DNA of 64,000 nt. Source: Mactra quadrangularis (taxonomy: Eukaryota > Mollusca > Bivalvia > Venerida > Mactridae). The stretch lies in NCBI GenBank assembly GCA_025267735.1, contig CM046298.1, positions 34,595,264 through 34,659,263 of the forward strand. Direction: 5' to 3'. The translations under genes and the position numbers were made by a program. The notes under the pieces are model-generated. The model was not told where the DNA came from. It made no database searches and was given only the letters and a program-made list of their open reading frames with translations. Shown here in pieces: positions 12,101 through 23,442 of this stretch (position 1 is its first letter; every line of letters starts with the position of its first letter).

Positions 12101-15100
12101 GAATCAGGAGGATAAATGTATTTGGCCTTGAGTCACTGACAGATGAATAACATTAACAGTAAATTCCTCAAATGCATTTTGCTTATCATTGTGTTATGTC
12201 TTGTGACACTCACAATCAGGGTTGAAGTTTGGCAGGTTTCTGATGAGTTGACTCAAAGGAGACCAGTAGGGTTCTGATCCACCTAAGACACTATCAGAGC
12301 TGGATTATTATGAACTCAAGACTGGTTATTAACTGATTTTACCAGGGATCCCAAAGAAATCCCTTGTCATCCAGAGATTCCTCCTTAATGTAAGGGATTT
12401 CTCTACAAAAATTATGGCAACAGATAAAATTGCTTTTGAAAATTGTGATAAACAATTCACGAAAATGTTGTGGTCTCGATCCAAATTTTTGTGATTCTCA
12501 AAATCTGGGGACATTGTTATATTAGTGTTGAACCCTGGATAATGTGCCTAAAATCAAAGATATCAGATATTATTATGACAATTAAATGACAAGAAATTCA
12601 AATAGAAGATTTGGGTGTGGGTCAAAACTAATTTAGATGATTAGGGTGTGGTTTAAAGATAAACATGAAAACTTTATACAAGAGATGACTGATTGTCTAG
12701 CTATCAATATGTACAATGGTTTGTTCATTTATACATGAGGGTTCATTACAAAAAAAAAAGAATTTCTTGAATTGGTCACTTTCAATAAAAGCCATTTAAG
12801 ACTTTAGCCTTGTTTTGAAATATAACTTGAGATCTATTTGTTCAATGTAACATGGCCATATATGTGCAGTCAGTCTGATTCTTTGGCAATTTTAATGGTG
12901 TCATATGGAAGTCTGCACTCTGCAGATGTGAAACTTAATATAGTTCAAGACTTGCATATCGAGAGTTCCTGCAAGATTGATGTAACTTGCTCTTTGCACA
13001 ATGCACTTACTACAGTCTTGTGGGCAACCCTTGATATATAATGTTATATTACATATACTTCTTAAATTACCCGGTATAAAATTTATTGATCAACATTCAT
13101 TACTTGGCCTAACATGTAAACAGTCATCACTTTAAGCCACTAGCCCAAAGCCCAGAACTAATAAATATTGAGTTGGAATTGTGAAAAATATGTTAGGTCT
13201 AGTTGATAATTTTAAGTAGATATGTAAATGGCCACTTTTGGAGTGATGTAAATATTTGATTGTAATGCTAATGAGCCTTTGAACTTTGAACATTTTCTCC
13301 TTGATTTAACATAATGGTTTCTTAATGTCCACCTGGGGTCAATACAATGTACATATTGTGGGTTTGGTGCAAAACGGACATTACATTTTCTTTTCTTATA
13401 TTGAGTTACGATGATTTTGCGCTAAACCCGCGATATAATGACTGGAATGTTCTTGTTGAGGGTTTTTCTTTTATACTTGATGGTAAAACGTGTAAGGGTT
13501 ATGTGATTAAGGTTCTTTTACTTCACTAGAAATAATTATCTACTTGCATCTACATGGGTGAAGGTTTTCAGTGATAAAACTGAGTTCAGTATTTTAAGAT
13601 TAAATTACTCTGTAATTTGTATGAAATATATGTATTTCAGTAATTAAAAGTAGGTTTTCAGTACAGGTACATGTATTTTCAAAATTTTCAACTTCCTCCC
13701 ATGCATCTAATGTTTCGAAGACTGACTTTCAACATTATCAAAGACTAACTGCAACTTCAGCAATTATCAGATATTCATTATCATAACAAGCGTTGTCGAA
13801 AAAAAATTGCTCCCAGATTTTTTAAAGCTTGTAGTCCGACTCATCTAGATATATAACTGATTTGTGTTTTCTGCTCTGAATGACCTTCTTCATTTGTCTT
13901 TCTTTAGTTTCTGATTCTCCGTGTACAATTACTGTGCCCTTACAGTCTATGACATGATTTGACTAAACTCGGTGATGTGTCATCTTAGTTTTGGAGCTAA
14001 CCCTAAGGACTGGGTGTGGCAGAGTGGTTACAATATTAGACTGGTAATCATTGGATAGCCAGCTTTGCATTGGTTTGAATCCCATCCAAAACATACGTTG
14101 TTGTTTTTTGAGTAAAAACTTTATCCTACTAGCTCAGTACTGGGGGACCAGGATATGGACTTGATAGTGATTATTTATGTTATAAGAACTTTTTTTCACA
14201 ATTGAGCATAGTTAAAATTTTATAAGTATAAACTATAAACCCTATTTTTATTGCAAACAAATGAGGCCATTATTCTAATTACATGTACATGTGTATTATA
14301 TATTTTAGTTGTATGTGAACCATCAGAAGGTGTATGTGTTGTTTATGGTAAATTAGATGAAGATGCTCAGTCTGCAGCTGATTATATAGCTGAGAAAATG
14401 TCCAATAGAACAGGTAGGTATTATATTAATAGGGAGGTCAAAATGGGTACAGGGAACTTAAGAGGGTTGATGCTTTTTAGTAACCTTTTCTGTGTAGGGA
14501 GTAGCAAAAAAAGCAGGGAGCAGAGAAAAAGGACTTGGTCAGTGCATTTGACTTTAAATTTAGGGATTGTCAAGTTTGATCTTGAAATGTTTTCTGTGGT
14601 CATTCTCCGAGCTTTTAGTAAGACAAAAAGGTGAGGAAATGTTCTGGGTTTTAGATAAAAAAGCTTGAGTCCTGGCCCTGGACAGCAAATAAAAATTGTT
14701 CTAAGACTGTCTGGTAGGATATGACTGGAAGATTGTTGAAATGTGACATAAAGCATCATACATCATGACCAGAGGTTATAGCTTAAAGCATCATACATCA
14801 TGAACAGAGGTAATAGCTTAAAGCATCATACATCATGACCAGAGTAATAGCTTAAAGCATCATACATCATGACCCGAGGTAATAGCTTAAAGCATCATAC
14901 ATCATGACCCGAGGTAATAGCTTAAAGCATCATACATCATGACCAGAGGTTATAGCTTAAAGCATCATACATCATGACCAGAGGTAATAGCTTAAAGCAT
15001 CATACATCATGACCAGAGGTAATAGCTTAAAGCATCATACATCATGACCCGAGGTAATAGCTTAAAGCATCATACATCATGACCCGAGGTAATAGCTTAA

Positions 15101-18100
15101 AGCATCATACATCATGACCAGAGGTAATAGCATAAAGCATCATACATCATGACCAGAGGTAATAGCTTAAAGCATCATGCATCATGACCAGAGGTAATAG
15201 CTTAAAGCATCATACATCATGACCCGAGGTAATAGCTTAAAGCATCATACATCATGACCAGAGGTAATAGCTTAAAGCATCATACATCATGACCAGAGGT
15301 AATAGCTTAAAGCATCATACATCATGACCAGAGGTAATAGCTTAAAGCATCATACATCATGACCAGAGGTAATAGCTTAAAGCATCATACATCATGACCA
15401 GAGGTAATAGCTTAAAGCATCATACCTTATGACCAGAGGTAATAGCTTAAAGCATCATACATCATGACCAGAGGTAATAGCTTAAAGCATCATACATCAT
15501 GACCAGAGGTAATAGCTTAAAGCATCATACATCATGACCCGAGGTAATAGCTTAAAGCATCATACATCATGACCCGAGGTAATAGCTTAAAGCATCATAC
15601 ATCATGACCCGAGGTAATAGCTTAAAGCATCATACATCATGACCAGAGGTAATAGCTTAAAGCATCATACATCATGACCAGAGGTAATAGCTTAAAGCAT
15701 CATACATCATGACCCGAGGTAATAGCTTAAAGCATCATACATCATGACCCGAGGTAATAGCTTAAAGCATCATACATCATGACCCGAGGTAATAGCTTAA
15801 AGCATCATACATCATGACCAGAGGTAATAGCTTAAAGCATCATACATCATGACCAGAGGTAATAGCTTAAAGCATCATACATCATGACCCGAGGTAATAG
15901 CTTAAAGCATCATACATCATGACCCGAGGTAATAGCTTAAAGCATCATACATCATGACCAGAGGTAATAGCTTAAAGCATCATACATCATGACCCGAGGT
16001 AATAGCTTAAAGCATCATACATCATGATCAGAGGTAATGCATAAAACATCATACATCATGACCAGAGGTAATAGCTTAAAAGTGGGTGAATGTGCGTAAG
16101 TATGAAACTTAGACTATAAAATGCAATGACTTTCTTAACATTACATAAAAGTGTATTGGCCTGGTAAATAAATTTGTGATAAGATATGTTCAACCTTTAA
16201 ATCCTTCAAAGTCTATCATACTAAGCAGTAATATATTTTTATGACTGTATTATATTGGTACTAGATTACTCCTTTAACTTCCTATAAGGCTATATTATTT
16301 ATTACATGCAATAAAATCAAGTGTTTGTTATAACGATTGTATTTCATTCTCTGTATAGAGGAAGTTACATTAGTATGGCTTTAACCATTGATTTGCTCTG
16401 CTATATATAATTTTGATTGTGTACTTCATTTTAACATGGATCTCCCCATTAGAAGGCTTGGTGAAAACAAATGACAGCATTACATGTATTACATAGAAGG
16501 GAAATAGAGTTCACCATAAGTCTTTGTGTTTCCTTGCGCTCAAGTTCTAAACCTATATATAAAACTCCAGTATTGATTTTCTGAACAGGAAACTTCTTAA
16601 TTATGAGCAAGAAAGCTAACTATTTTAACTCATGATTAATGCATCAAGCTAAAATAAAAAGTCCACAAGCCTACTGATAGAGGTGTGTTCGGTTTGATTC
16701 TTGTGCGGGGCAAACTTTTGTGAAACTTGGACATGAAATAATTTTTATGGCCACTCTCCCTCCTTAAACTATTTCTATATAAAGTAGGACAGTTGTCTCT
16801 TACAGAAGTATGTGCTTAGTGACTGGTTAACAGCTAAATCTAGAGATTTAGCCTTTCCAGGAATGGTGAGTTGGTTGACTTACAGCTGTTAAATGACCAT
16901 TACAATGTTTTGCTTTGGCATTAAACCCAACCAAAAAAATGAAATAATGTAATGAAAATTAATTCTTAATGTTTTATTTGTGATATCCTTCAGGAGAAGC
17001 CCTGTATGAGTTGGGATTATTAAACTATGGTCTATGGGTTACACCAATCATTTGTGCTGCAGTAAGTATGGTGTTTGGATTTATATCTATGGGTTTTGCT
17101 GTATTCAACATATGTGGAAAACCTATTGAAACCATCACTGGACCCATGGGGTTATATATATGGAATGGAATTGCCTGTAAGTACATGATTTATTTTGATA
17201 TTGAGTTTTTTACAGTTATTTTAGCATTTATCATCACTTTGTTATCCAGGTGTTGACATTATTTTTTAAAGTAGGTTGCCTGGTTGGACAACCTGCTATA
17301 TATTTCCTTTGTCTGTACCAAATGTTTACTAGCAGTAACAAGTTGCCGGAAAACAAATCTAGGTCATCAGAGGCAATCAGATGACCTTAAATGTCAAGCC
17401 CTGTGATCATCTATGAAGTTGTTCTGAGTCTTTACTATAAATATAGGGTTTGAGGGTTTTACTTCAAGGTAGGACCTACATACTGTCAGCCTGTCTCTGT
17501 ATTAAGCAGACCAGTTGACATCCTCTAATGAGGGTCAGGCCCGTAGGAACAGGGGGGGGGGGCTTTAGCCCCCCCCCCCAATATTTTCATCAGTTATAGT
17601 GATTGAGGATCTTTATTTAATCTGTCACACTCAATTGATTGATACATTCATGCTTTTTCAGCAAACTCAAAATTTCACGCTATATTTAACTAAAATTGCT
17701 TAAGAAAACCAAAGGTCTTAGTCAGTCCTGAGAAAAAGGCGAGGGTTTTTGTAGGACAAAACTAGACATATATGATTGTTAAGTACTGTTTTCTTTTCCT
17801 TAAAATAAATCTGAATAAATTAGCCCCCCCCCATCTGAAAATGCTTCCTACGCGCCTGAGGGTATGTGTGTAGTGCCAGGTAGAAAGTTTGGGTCCAGAG
17901 ATCTAGGGCTGTCCAGCAACAGTTAGTAGGAACCCTTATATTTACCCCTCATGGTATAGCATTAAATTAAATACATATTACATCTTAACCTATTGGTTTT
18001 TGTAGATGGCATTTTTGCCATACAATTTGTCACTGAAAAATTATGAAAATGCAGAGTAAATTGTGATGCTCCATACATTACTAAAAAGCGTTTGTTTCTA

Positions 18101-18395
18101 ATGTTTTATATTAAACTTTCTATAAATTTCAGTTGTATTTGCCTTACTAGACATGATCATATACTTGGCTTTGTTTCTTACAACTTGGAAGAAGAATTTC
18201 TTACTACAGTCAGACATCTCTAAGTTTTCTATAGAAGATTATACTAATCCTGGATATTCCTTCTATCTGGTTCCCGGCGCTGTGTTCCTTTACTTGATGA
18301 ACATTGTTCTACTGGTTTGTTCTGGATACAAGTTCCGATGTTCGTTCCGAAGTGAGGCTGAGAAAGTTGTAGACAATGGTGTTATTTTGTATTGA
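8953..18395 (+). CDS. clarin-like tetraspan membrane protein, whole gene (4 exons)
   Basis: Exons 8953-9178, 14309-14413, 16994-17176 and 18133-18395 join in frame (226+105+183+263 nt) to 258 residues plus stop; every intron is GT-AG and phase 1. The architecture is four membrane segments: about residues 8-28, 126-148, 172-190 and 218-240. The GLFKG word after segment 1 and GKPIETITGPMGLY at 152-165, just after segment 2, match the clarin family (human CLRN1 has GLFHG and GKPFETLHGPLGLY). The extracellular loop has possible N-glycosylation sites (NGT, NRT). Clarins act in plasma membranes; CLRN1 is needed in hair cells and photoreceptors. The paralogue and a sensory role here are inference. 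The start ATG follows AGGAACA. Confidence 0.93.
9255..9770 (-). pseudogene. 5'-truncated LINE fragment in clarin intron 1
   Basis: An open frame (stop at 9341) reads SRQDGCVAAMLEDMNLPTLQ, then ERRRHQRLTLLYKVVEGHVP and, near the end, FFPRTVQDWNLLSDDIV. This is the C-terminal block of CR1/L2-like LINE proteins. Downstream on the minus strand is a short 3' UTR ending in ATTCAG repeats (about 9262-9280). It lies antisense to the clarin gene. Confidence 0.85.
9793..9917. mobile_element. partial MITE of the GGGCTTGACATTAA family
   Basis: GGACTGGACATTAATTTTTA and GTTGGACAACAAGC match the left half of the better copies at 17247, 19717 and 24339; the right end is eroded. Confidence 0.55.
9918..11550. 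other. clarin intron 1, mostly unrecognised
   Basis: A short G+C-rich patch with runs of GGGCCC (about 10900-10975) stands out from AT-rich surroundings and may be a repeat fragment. Nothing else was recognised. Confidence 0.4.
11551..11637. mobile_element. short foldback family, copy 2
   Basis: Arms run from TATATCGCAGGG to CCTGTGATATA around CAAAACGGTTGTAACTCA and TTGAGTTACTACCGTTTTG. It lies in clarin intron 1. Confidence 0.85.
12217..12538. mobile_element. possible TIR element (CAGGGTT ends)
   Basis: It starts CAGGGTTGAAG and ends GTGTTGAACCCTGG; the interior (GGGATCCCAAAGAAATCCC, CCAGAGATTCCT) resembles 18657-18905 and 54413-54655. Confidence 0.5.
12960..13036. repeat. interspersed repeat shared with 20688-20760 (inverted)
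   Basis: ACAATGCACTTACTACAGTC followed by TTGTGGGCAACCC is found as the reverse complement near 20690-20740. Confidence 0.6.
13353..13437. mobile_element. short foldback family, copy 3
   Basis: Arms TATTGTGGGTTTGGTGCAAA and TTTTGCGCTAAACCCGCGAT. It lies in clarin intron 1; the left arm has more substitutions than the right. Confidence 0.8.
14008..14110 (+). mobile_element. SINE head derived from a Ser/Leu-type tRNA
   Basis: GGTGTGGCAGAGTGGTTACA resembles the A-box region of class II tRNAs, and TTGGTTTGAATCCCATCC gives a B box. The acceptor stem does not pair, so it is not a working tRNA gene. A truncated relative is at 24092-24140. Confidence 0.55.
14309..14413 (+). CDS. clarin-like exon 2
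   Basis: Acceptor ATATATTTTAG precedes it and donor CAG|GTAGGT follows. It encodes the rest of the first extracellular loop (CEPSEGVCVVYGKLDEDAQS to SNRTG), including an N-glycosylation sequon. It is the least conserved exon and the loop is poorly alignable to vertebrate clarins, but the phases at both ends require it. Confidence 0.87.
14747..16081. repeat. 35-bp minisatellite, about 38 copies, in clarin intron 2
   Basis: The unit is CATCATACATCATGACC then (A or C)GAGGTAATAGCTTAAAG. Copies differ mainly at one site, GACCAGAGG versus GACCCGAGG, giving a two-state pattern along the array. One copy has a 1-bp deletion (near 14840), one has CATACCTTAT, and the last two are degenerate. The AACCC-type order repeats in neighbouring blocks of five, a hint of higher-order amplification. 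Confidence 0.97.
16082..16660. other. clarin intron 2, nothing recognised
   Basis: AT-rich sequence with no clear repeat family. Confidence 0.5.
16661..16929 (+). mobile_element. SINE family A, copy 2 (head degraded)
   Basis: The body (CAAACTTTTGTGAAACTTGG ... AGATTTAGCCTTTCCAGGAA ... ATTAAACCCAACC) matches the other copies, but the A-box part is missing and the B box has drifted. Confidence 0.75.
16994..17176 (+). CDS. clarin-like exon 3
   Basis: Acceptor ATATCCTTCAG, donor T|GTAAGT. It encodes ALYELGLLNYGLW, membrane segment 2 and the family signature GKPIETITGPMGLY. This is the most diagnostic exon of the gene. Confidence 0.95.
17247..17403. mobile_element. MITE, GGGCTTGACATTAA family, copy
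   Basis: Left end CAGGTGTTGACATTATT, right end TAAATGTCAAGCCCTG; internal GTTGGACAACCTGC and AGCAGTAACAAGTTGCC are shared with 19717-19875 and 24339-24495. It lies in clarin intron 3. Confidence 0.75.
17536..17858. mobile_element. hAT-like MITE with G/C homopolymer subterminal runs
   Basis: The ends are CAGGCCCGTAGGAAC and GCTTCCTACGCGCCTG, imperfect inverted repeats of the CAGGnGCGTAGGAA type common in hAT elements. A G-run next to a C-run (about 17551-17579) and a second C-run (17824-17832) sit just inside the ends. AGGGT lies immediately outside both ends (17531-17535, 17859-17863), a possible target duplication although hAT normally gives 8 bp. Confidence 0.65.
18133..18395 (+). CDS. clarin-like exon 4 with stop codon
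   Basis: Acceptor AAATTTCAG. It encodes membrane segment 3 (VFALLDMIIYLALFL), the second loop (SIEDYTNPGYSFYLVPG), membrane segment 4 (LYLMNIVLLVCSGY) and a short cytoplasmic tail ending DNGVILY. CLRN1 also ends in a short tail finishing in MY. Confidence 0.93.
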
Positions 18396-18538
18396 GAAGA
18401 TGTTCTTAATTTTATATTTAAGGTGAAATTTGTACACATAATTGTTCAAAGTTGTTTCATTGTTTTTTAAGGATTTTGTTGTTGTTGTTAATTTATCTTT
18501 TTTGAAAAAAAATATTTATTTAAGATGAGAACCAAGTT

Positions 18539-18544
18539 AATAAA
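18539..18544 (+). promoter_or_regulatory. candidate polyadenylation signal of the clarin-like gene
   Basis: AATAAA, 144 bp after the stop codon, is the first canonical signal downstream. Confidence 0.6.
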
Positions 18545-18656
18545 AATCTTAAAATGAAATTTGCCTTTCTTGTCTGAGAACTTTCAATGAGAAATCTATT
18601 TTATTACAAAATACCTCTGAGGTTCAAAGACATTAAATTATATTATAAAAGTTATA

Positions 18657-18905
18657 CAGGGTTTGACACTTACTATTTTTACTGAAACAGTCATTCAGAG
18701 ATTCCTCAAAAGTTTCTGCAACAAAAGGCAAACAATTTTGGATACATATTTGCTGTGTCACAAATTTTTATAAATAATTCATGAAAGCTTAAATTCACAT
18801 TAAAAAGGGGCAATTTTTTAGTGATCCTGTCAGAATCCCAGCTAAAAATCAGCGGGATTGCTCCAAGTTCTTGGAATCCCAGCACCCTGTTAGTGTCAAA
18901 ACCTG
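18657..18905. mobile_element. TIR element, GGGTTTGACACT family
   Basis: The ends CAGGGTTTGACACTTAC and GTTAGTGTCAAAACCTGG are inverted repeats. The interior carries GATCCTG and TGGGATT words shared with 12217-12538 and 54413-54655. Confidence 0.7.
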
Positions 18906-19716
18906 GTTGTAGACTAAAGATATTGGTATCATTGATAAGACCATGGACGATGGTTAACTCTAATTTTGTATTGAAAGTTTCACTTTAGAACAAAATCATT
19001 TTGGGGATTTTTTTTGAAAGTCATTTGAGATCAATCGCATTTTGAGATTTTTTGTAAAATGTTGCCATGGTATTTTAAACAAATCAAAGAGAAAGTATTG
19101 TTGTTTATTGTATGTTGTTTTATTATAAAACTAAGCCTAATGTACCTCAACAACACTTACTAATCATAAAAACCTTGTTTTCATTGTTTTGTATGAAAGT
19201 TTTAAACTTTGTTGAAAGAGATAGTCATTTATTTATACTGTTGTTTTTCTGGTTGTTTTTGTGGTCTAAGATTTCAGACTTATAAATCCATTTTTTGTCG
19301 TCTTTATGTGTAAGGTATGACGCATACATTTTTGGCAACATATTCATGTATAAGCTAGATAGTCAAGCGATGACTTTATGCTTAGTGCCATTTTTTATTG
19401 AATACAATGTTGGAGGGTTTATCATTATATTTTCTTGCAAATATAAGCCGCCTGATGATTCTTCAGTAGTGAGTATTTAAGAAGTCAGAATAGGACAGGG
19501 AGGCAGGGTAGGGCACAGCATTGGGTTTATGTTTCAAGGTAATGATTTCTGCAAAGGAAAAAGCAAAAATAGGCACTGAGGAGAGAAAAGGGACTCGGTG
19601 CTGTGCCTTTCTATTCTGCATTAGAATGATCACTACTTAAAGCAACTTCTTTTAACTGTATTCAAATGTTTAAAGAAATGTTTGGGTTACCATGGTAACA
19701 GTGATAAATATATACC
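18906..19716. other. intergenic, nothing recognised
   Basis: T-rich sequence with short ORFs only. Confidence 0.5.
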
Positions 19717-19875
19717 CAGGGCTCTTGATGTTAGTTTTTAAATAAGGTTGCCCAGTTTGACAAGCAACTCTATATTTCACTTGCCTGAATTAAATGTCTT
19801 CTTGTAGTAACAAGTCGCCCAAACCCAAATGTAGGTCATCAGGGACAATAAGACAACCTTTAATATCAAGCACTG
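19717..19875. mobile_element. MITE, GGGCTTGACATTAA family, copy
   Basis: Left CAGGGCTCTTGATGTTAG, right TTTAATATCAAGCACTG; the interior matches 17247-17403 and 24339-24495. Confidence 0.75.
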
Positions 19876-20429
19876 TAACCTTACATTGTTTTCTTATGTT
19901 TTGAATGATTCAACTGCTGAATGATTTGTTTCAACAATGCACTTTTAATCTTGTATTTTTGTCTATTGTATTTATACACAATTTTTACCTAAATTCTTTT
20001 TGAGCTATAATTTTTCATAAAGTCTACATTAGCTATGGTACATTATACATTATATCAATGGCCTTTTTGTAGTCTGTTTTTATAAATATTCTTGTAAATG
20101 AATTTTATAATGCCTAAATTATGTCCTAAATTTTATACTATTCTTTAAAGCTTTAATATAATGCACATTTTATACAAAATTTTACTTGGAATCATAGTTA
20201 AAATGCTGATTTCTAAAGGCTTCAGCTTTATTGTTTAATAATTTGGCCTGATAATCCTTAAATGTTTTAAATTTTATGTGTACTTCAGTTTAAACTCTTT
20301 TATTAGCTTTAATTGCATTCTGTATGATATATATTACCTTTTTAAGTTGATTTGTTGTTGGATTAAAACAAAAATAAATTTCGGCTCAAACAAAAATCAT
20401 AGATAAGATTTAACTATTGTTGATTTTTG

Positions 20430-20563
20430 TCTAACTGTCAGCATTGCATACATTAACCATGCTGATTTAAAAACTCAGTTATCATAAGTGAGTACAGAAA
20501 GACTGCAGAGAGTACTTAAAACAGCTAGGTTAATGTATGCACCACTGACAGTTGAATAATATT
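20430..20563. mobile_element. inverted-repeat MITE, CTGTCAGT family, copy 2
   Basis: Left AACTGTCAGCATTGCATACA with TTAACCATGCTGATTT, right AGGTTAATGTATGCACCACT with GACAGTTGAATAA. It is one of the cleanest copies, about 130 bp. Confidence 0.8.
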
Positions 20564-21240
20564 TTTCAATATCCTACTTAAGGGTTAAACGTTATTTAAA
20601 TTTTATGTGTTAGTTTTGAACATACCCACCCTTGAGATCCACAAGTTTAAGTGATAGTTGATATAACATTGTAATGTACTATTCGAGGGTTGCCCGCAAG
20701 ACTGTAGTAAGTGCATTGTGTTAAAGAGTGAGTTACTTCAGTCAAGCTGGATACCCTTGTTTTGTGTTATGTATTTGATAGTTTTTGCATCTTAAAATCA
20801 AAACTGACTATTTATCAGTACAAAGGTTATCAGTCAGTTATGGTATATTGTGACCGGTTAGTGGAATACTAGTCTATATTCTTCTTTATTTCCATGTATT
20901 TAGGCTAGTGTTGCACTGACATATCAGATTTTTATCTTTAAACTTCCCGGCTAATGTATAATTCAGTGTTTAGTTCCTCTTTGTCTATTTAACCTTCAAG
21001 TGTTTAAAATCATGACTGTGTGTAGAAATTATTGAAGATATCTTCAAAACTACCTTGTTTTATCTTGTTTTGTATTTATAGCTGTATTTTCTGTTTTGTT
21101 TAGTAAAGGTAGGTCTAATTAGGAGAGATGGGTCAAGCATTTTAAAGTAAGTTTTATAATAAAGACTTCATATAAAGTGTGAAAGATATTCAGTGTAAAC
21201 CAATTTTTAATATGGTCCACGCAGATATTTACAATGTACA
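20564..21240. other. intergenic with one short shared repeat
   Basis: 20688-20760 matches 12960-13036 in inverted orientation (GGGTTGCCCGCAAGACTGTA). Otherwise nothing was recognised. Confidence 0.5.
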
Positions 21241-21320
21241 TATGGTGGGCTTGGCCATAATGGTTGTAACTCATTCTTTTTTTAACTTGAGTTACAACTG
21301 TTTTGTGCTAAGCCTGTGAT
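21241..21320. mobile_element. short foldback family, copy 4
   Basis: TGGGCTTGGCCATAATGGTT / ACTGTTTTGTGCTAAGCC around GTAACTCA and TGAGTTAC. Older than the copy at 46999. Confidence 0.75.
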
Positions 21321-22061
21321 TCTCAACAATTTACAAGTAAAATTATGATAAATTTCTAATTTCTCAGTGCTTGGACTCTTGGCTTGAAATTTTTTTAAGT
21401 TTGTCTCCATAGATCTAGCACCTTGTAAAGAGAAAATATTCTTTCAGTATTATAAACATGAACAATCTGTCTCACATTCATCAATACTCATTTAATCTAT
21501 CAGAATTATTTTCTATCTATATTTTTATATATTTAGGGTCATATTTATGTCTCATTGTTCACTATAGTCCATATTCGGAACTTTACTTTAATTTATGATT
21601 TTTTTCTGGCAGAAAAAGTTTTTTTTTAATGTACTGAATACATCTGTGTGGAACAAAGTTAGTATTGCAGATTAGCATTCAACACAGATAAAATCATATT
21701 GTTCTGTGTACACACATTTTAAATTCAACTTTGTTCTGCAGGGGTACATCGAACGTTTTTCTGCTTGAAAACTCCATCAACTTAAGTTCCTTATCAAATC
21801 TCTTGATAGCTTATTTCAATTGTACTAACAATGTTCACGGTTGAGAGTTGTCTAAATGTGTTAAAAACAAGCATTACTTCTTGTAGAAAATCTTCAGATA
21901 ATTTTGGTTGTCAATTTTTGGTTGTCAATTTTTGGTTGTCATTATAATTATAAACAGGGTTGTGATTTCACTTATATTTTTACTTTTATTTTGAATAAAC
22001 AATGTATATACGTGTATGAATCAGTCACATATTAACTTATAAATGATTTATTAGTGCTATG

Positions 22062-22457
22062 TTAAAGCTACTTGTCCATAGATTTTTATTTTTTAAAAAT
22101 TACCAGTCAGTTTCTGTATTAGTATGAAAAAAATAAAGTCTTGAATGCTGTAAGGCAAACTGTTTCAAAGGTGGTAAGAAATTTATGTGCAAGTCTCATA
22201 AAAATGCACTACTATCATCTAAACCATTACTAATGAAATTACTATATAAAAGTCACAAAAAAGTCATCTATAGTATTACTAATGGAGTTATGCTATATTA
22301 TATATAAAAATCACCATCTTTTACAGTTGTATGTCAATCTGCAATAAAGTTGGCACTATTAAAACACTATTTTACTGCTTCCACAAGAGTTTCTTATACA
22401 ATTTTGAGGGTTTTAGAAAATTGGTATTGAAGTTGAATTCTGTGAGCAAGTTTTTTA
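22062..22457. mobile_element. TIR element, TTAAAGCTACTTG family, copy 1
   Basis: Left TTAAAGCTACTTGTCCATAG, right ATTCTGTGAGCAAGTTTTTT. The interior words TACAGTTGTATGTCAATCTG and TACAATTTTGAGGGTTTT recur at the same order in 25552-25857. Confidence 0.65.
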
Positions 22458-22540
22458 TATGATCAAAGATATCTATGGCAATGTGACACAAATTGTTCAG
22501 ACGATATTTAATCACTCTGGTCCTATAACTCTATTTATAG

Positions 22541-22671
22541 CCCGCCTGGCTAGCTCAGTCGATAGCACACAAGTCTTCTGATCGAGGGATCGTATGTTCG
22601 ATTCCAGGGTGCGCAGTGATATAACCCATACAATGTGTTGCTACCACATAAAACCCAACAACATCAAAAAA
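22541..22671 (+). mobile_element. SINE family A, copy 3 (internal deletion)
   Basis: The head GGCTAGCTCAGTCGATAGCA and B box TGTTCGATTCC are joined directly to the tail ACAATGTGTTGCTACC ... AAACCCAACAAC; about 170 bp of the body is missing. Confidence 0.75.
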
Positions 22672-22950
22672 ATCTATTTATAGTCATTTGGTGATAAACT
22701 GACTGATGTTTATAAACAGTTGAAATCTGTGAATAAGTTGCTTGAATATACAAATGTAGACAAAATATCGGATGATGACATTGTTTCTTTATTTACCATA
22801 GCAACAGAAAATATTATGTAGAAATATTTACATAGAAATCATTTTTATGTCTACTTACTTTGTGTTGTACAGGTATTATTTTTCATATCCCCTTTCATCA
22901 GAGGCATTCTTTTTGTCATCTCTGTAACAAATGATTCAAAGTTTAGTATG

Positions 22951-23034
22951 CATTTTGCGGGCTTGGCACAAAATGATCGTAACTCACAATTTATTTAACT
23001 TGAGTTACGACCGTTTTGCACTAAACCCAGGATT
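22951..23034. mobile_element. short foldback family, copy 5
   Basis: TTGCGGGCTTGGCACAAAAT and GACCGTTTTGCACTAAACCC flank CGTAACTCA / TGAGTTACG. Confidence 0.8.
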
Positions 23035-23442
23035 TTCTTTGTAAGGATTTGAAGCACAGTGCGCAATACCTTAATGTGTATTTTCTGTGGTATTGAAATA
23101 GTTTTACCTTGATTGGCAACTCATCATGGTTTGAAATTAAGTCGGGAAACTAAGAAGGGAAACTTTAATAAATATTTCACAAATCACTTGTCCATTTATC
23201 ATAATATATTATTATATGATTCATAATATTATAATCAAATATTTTGTGGTAGTTTTTCTTTGCCATTCTTGTTTTTCTCTTTTTTGTAGTTGACTATATT
23301 TATGTATGTTCATGTGTATTGGATATAGGCTAGTCAAGCTTTTTTGCTAAACAATTATTATAATCATTTTATATATATTTGATTTTGCTTGCCAATCAAT
23401 ACCTAGAAATGTTAATCCTATCATTACAGTCATACACCTTTA

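Noticed and set aside
14251..14634. 127-codon ORF as a single-exon protein
   Set aside because: Only the part 14309-14413 fits the phases of the clarin gene; the rest reads through the acceptor and donor into intron sequence.
14747..16081. CRISPR-like appearance of the 35-bp array
   Set aside because: Units abut directly with no unique spacers, and the window is eukaryotic.
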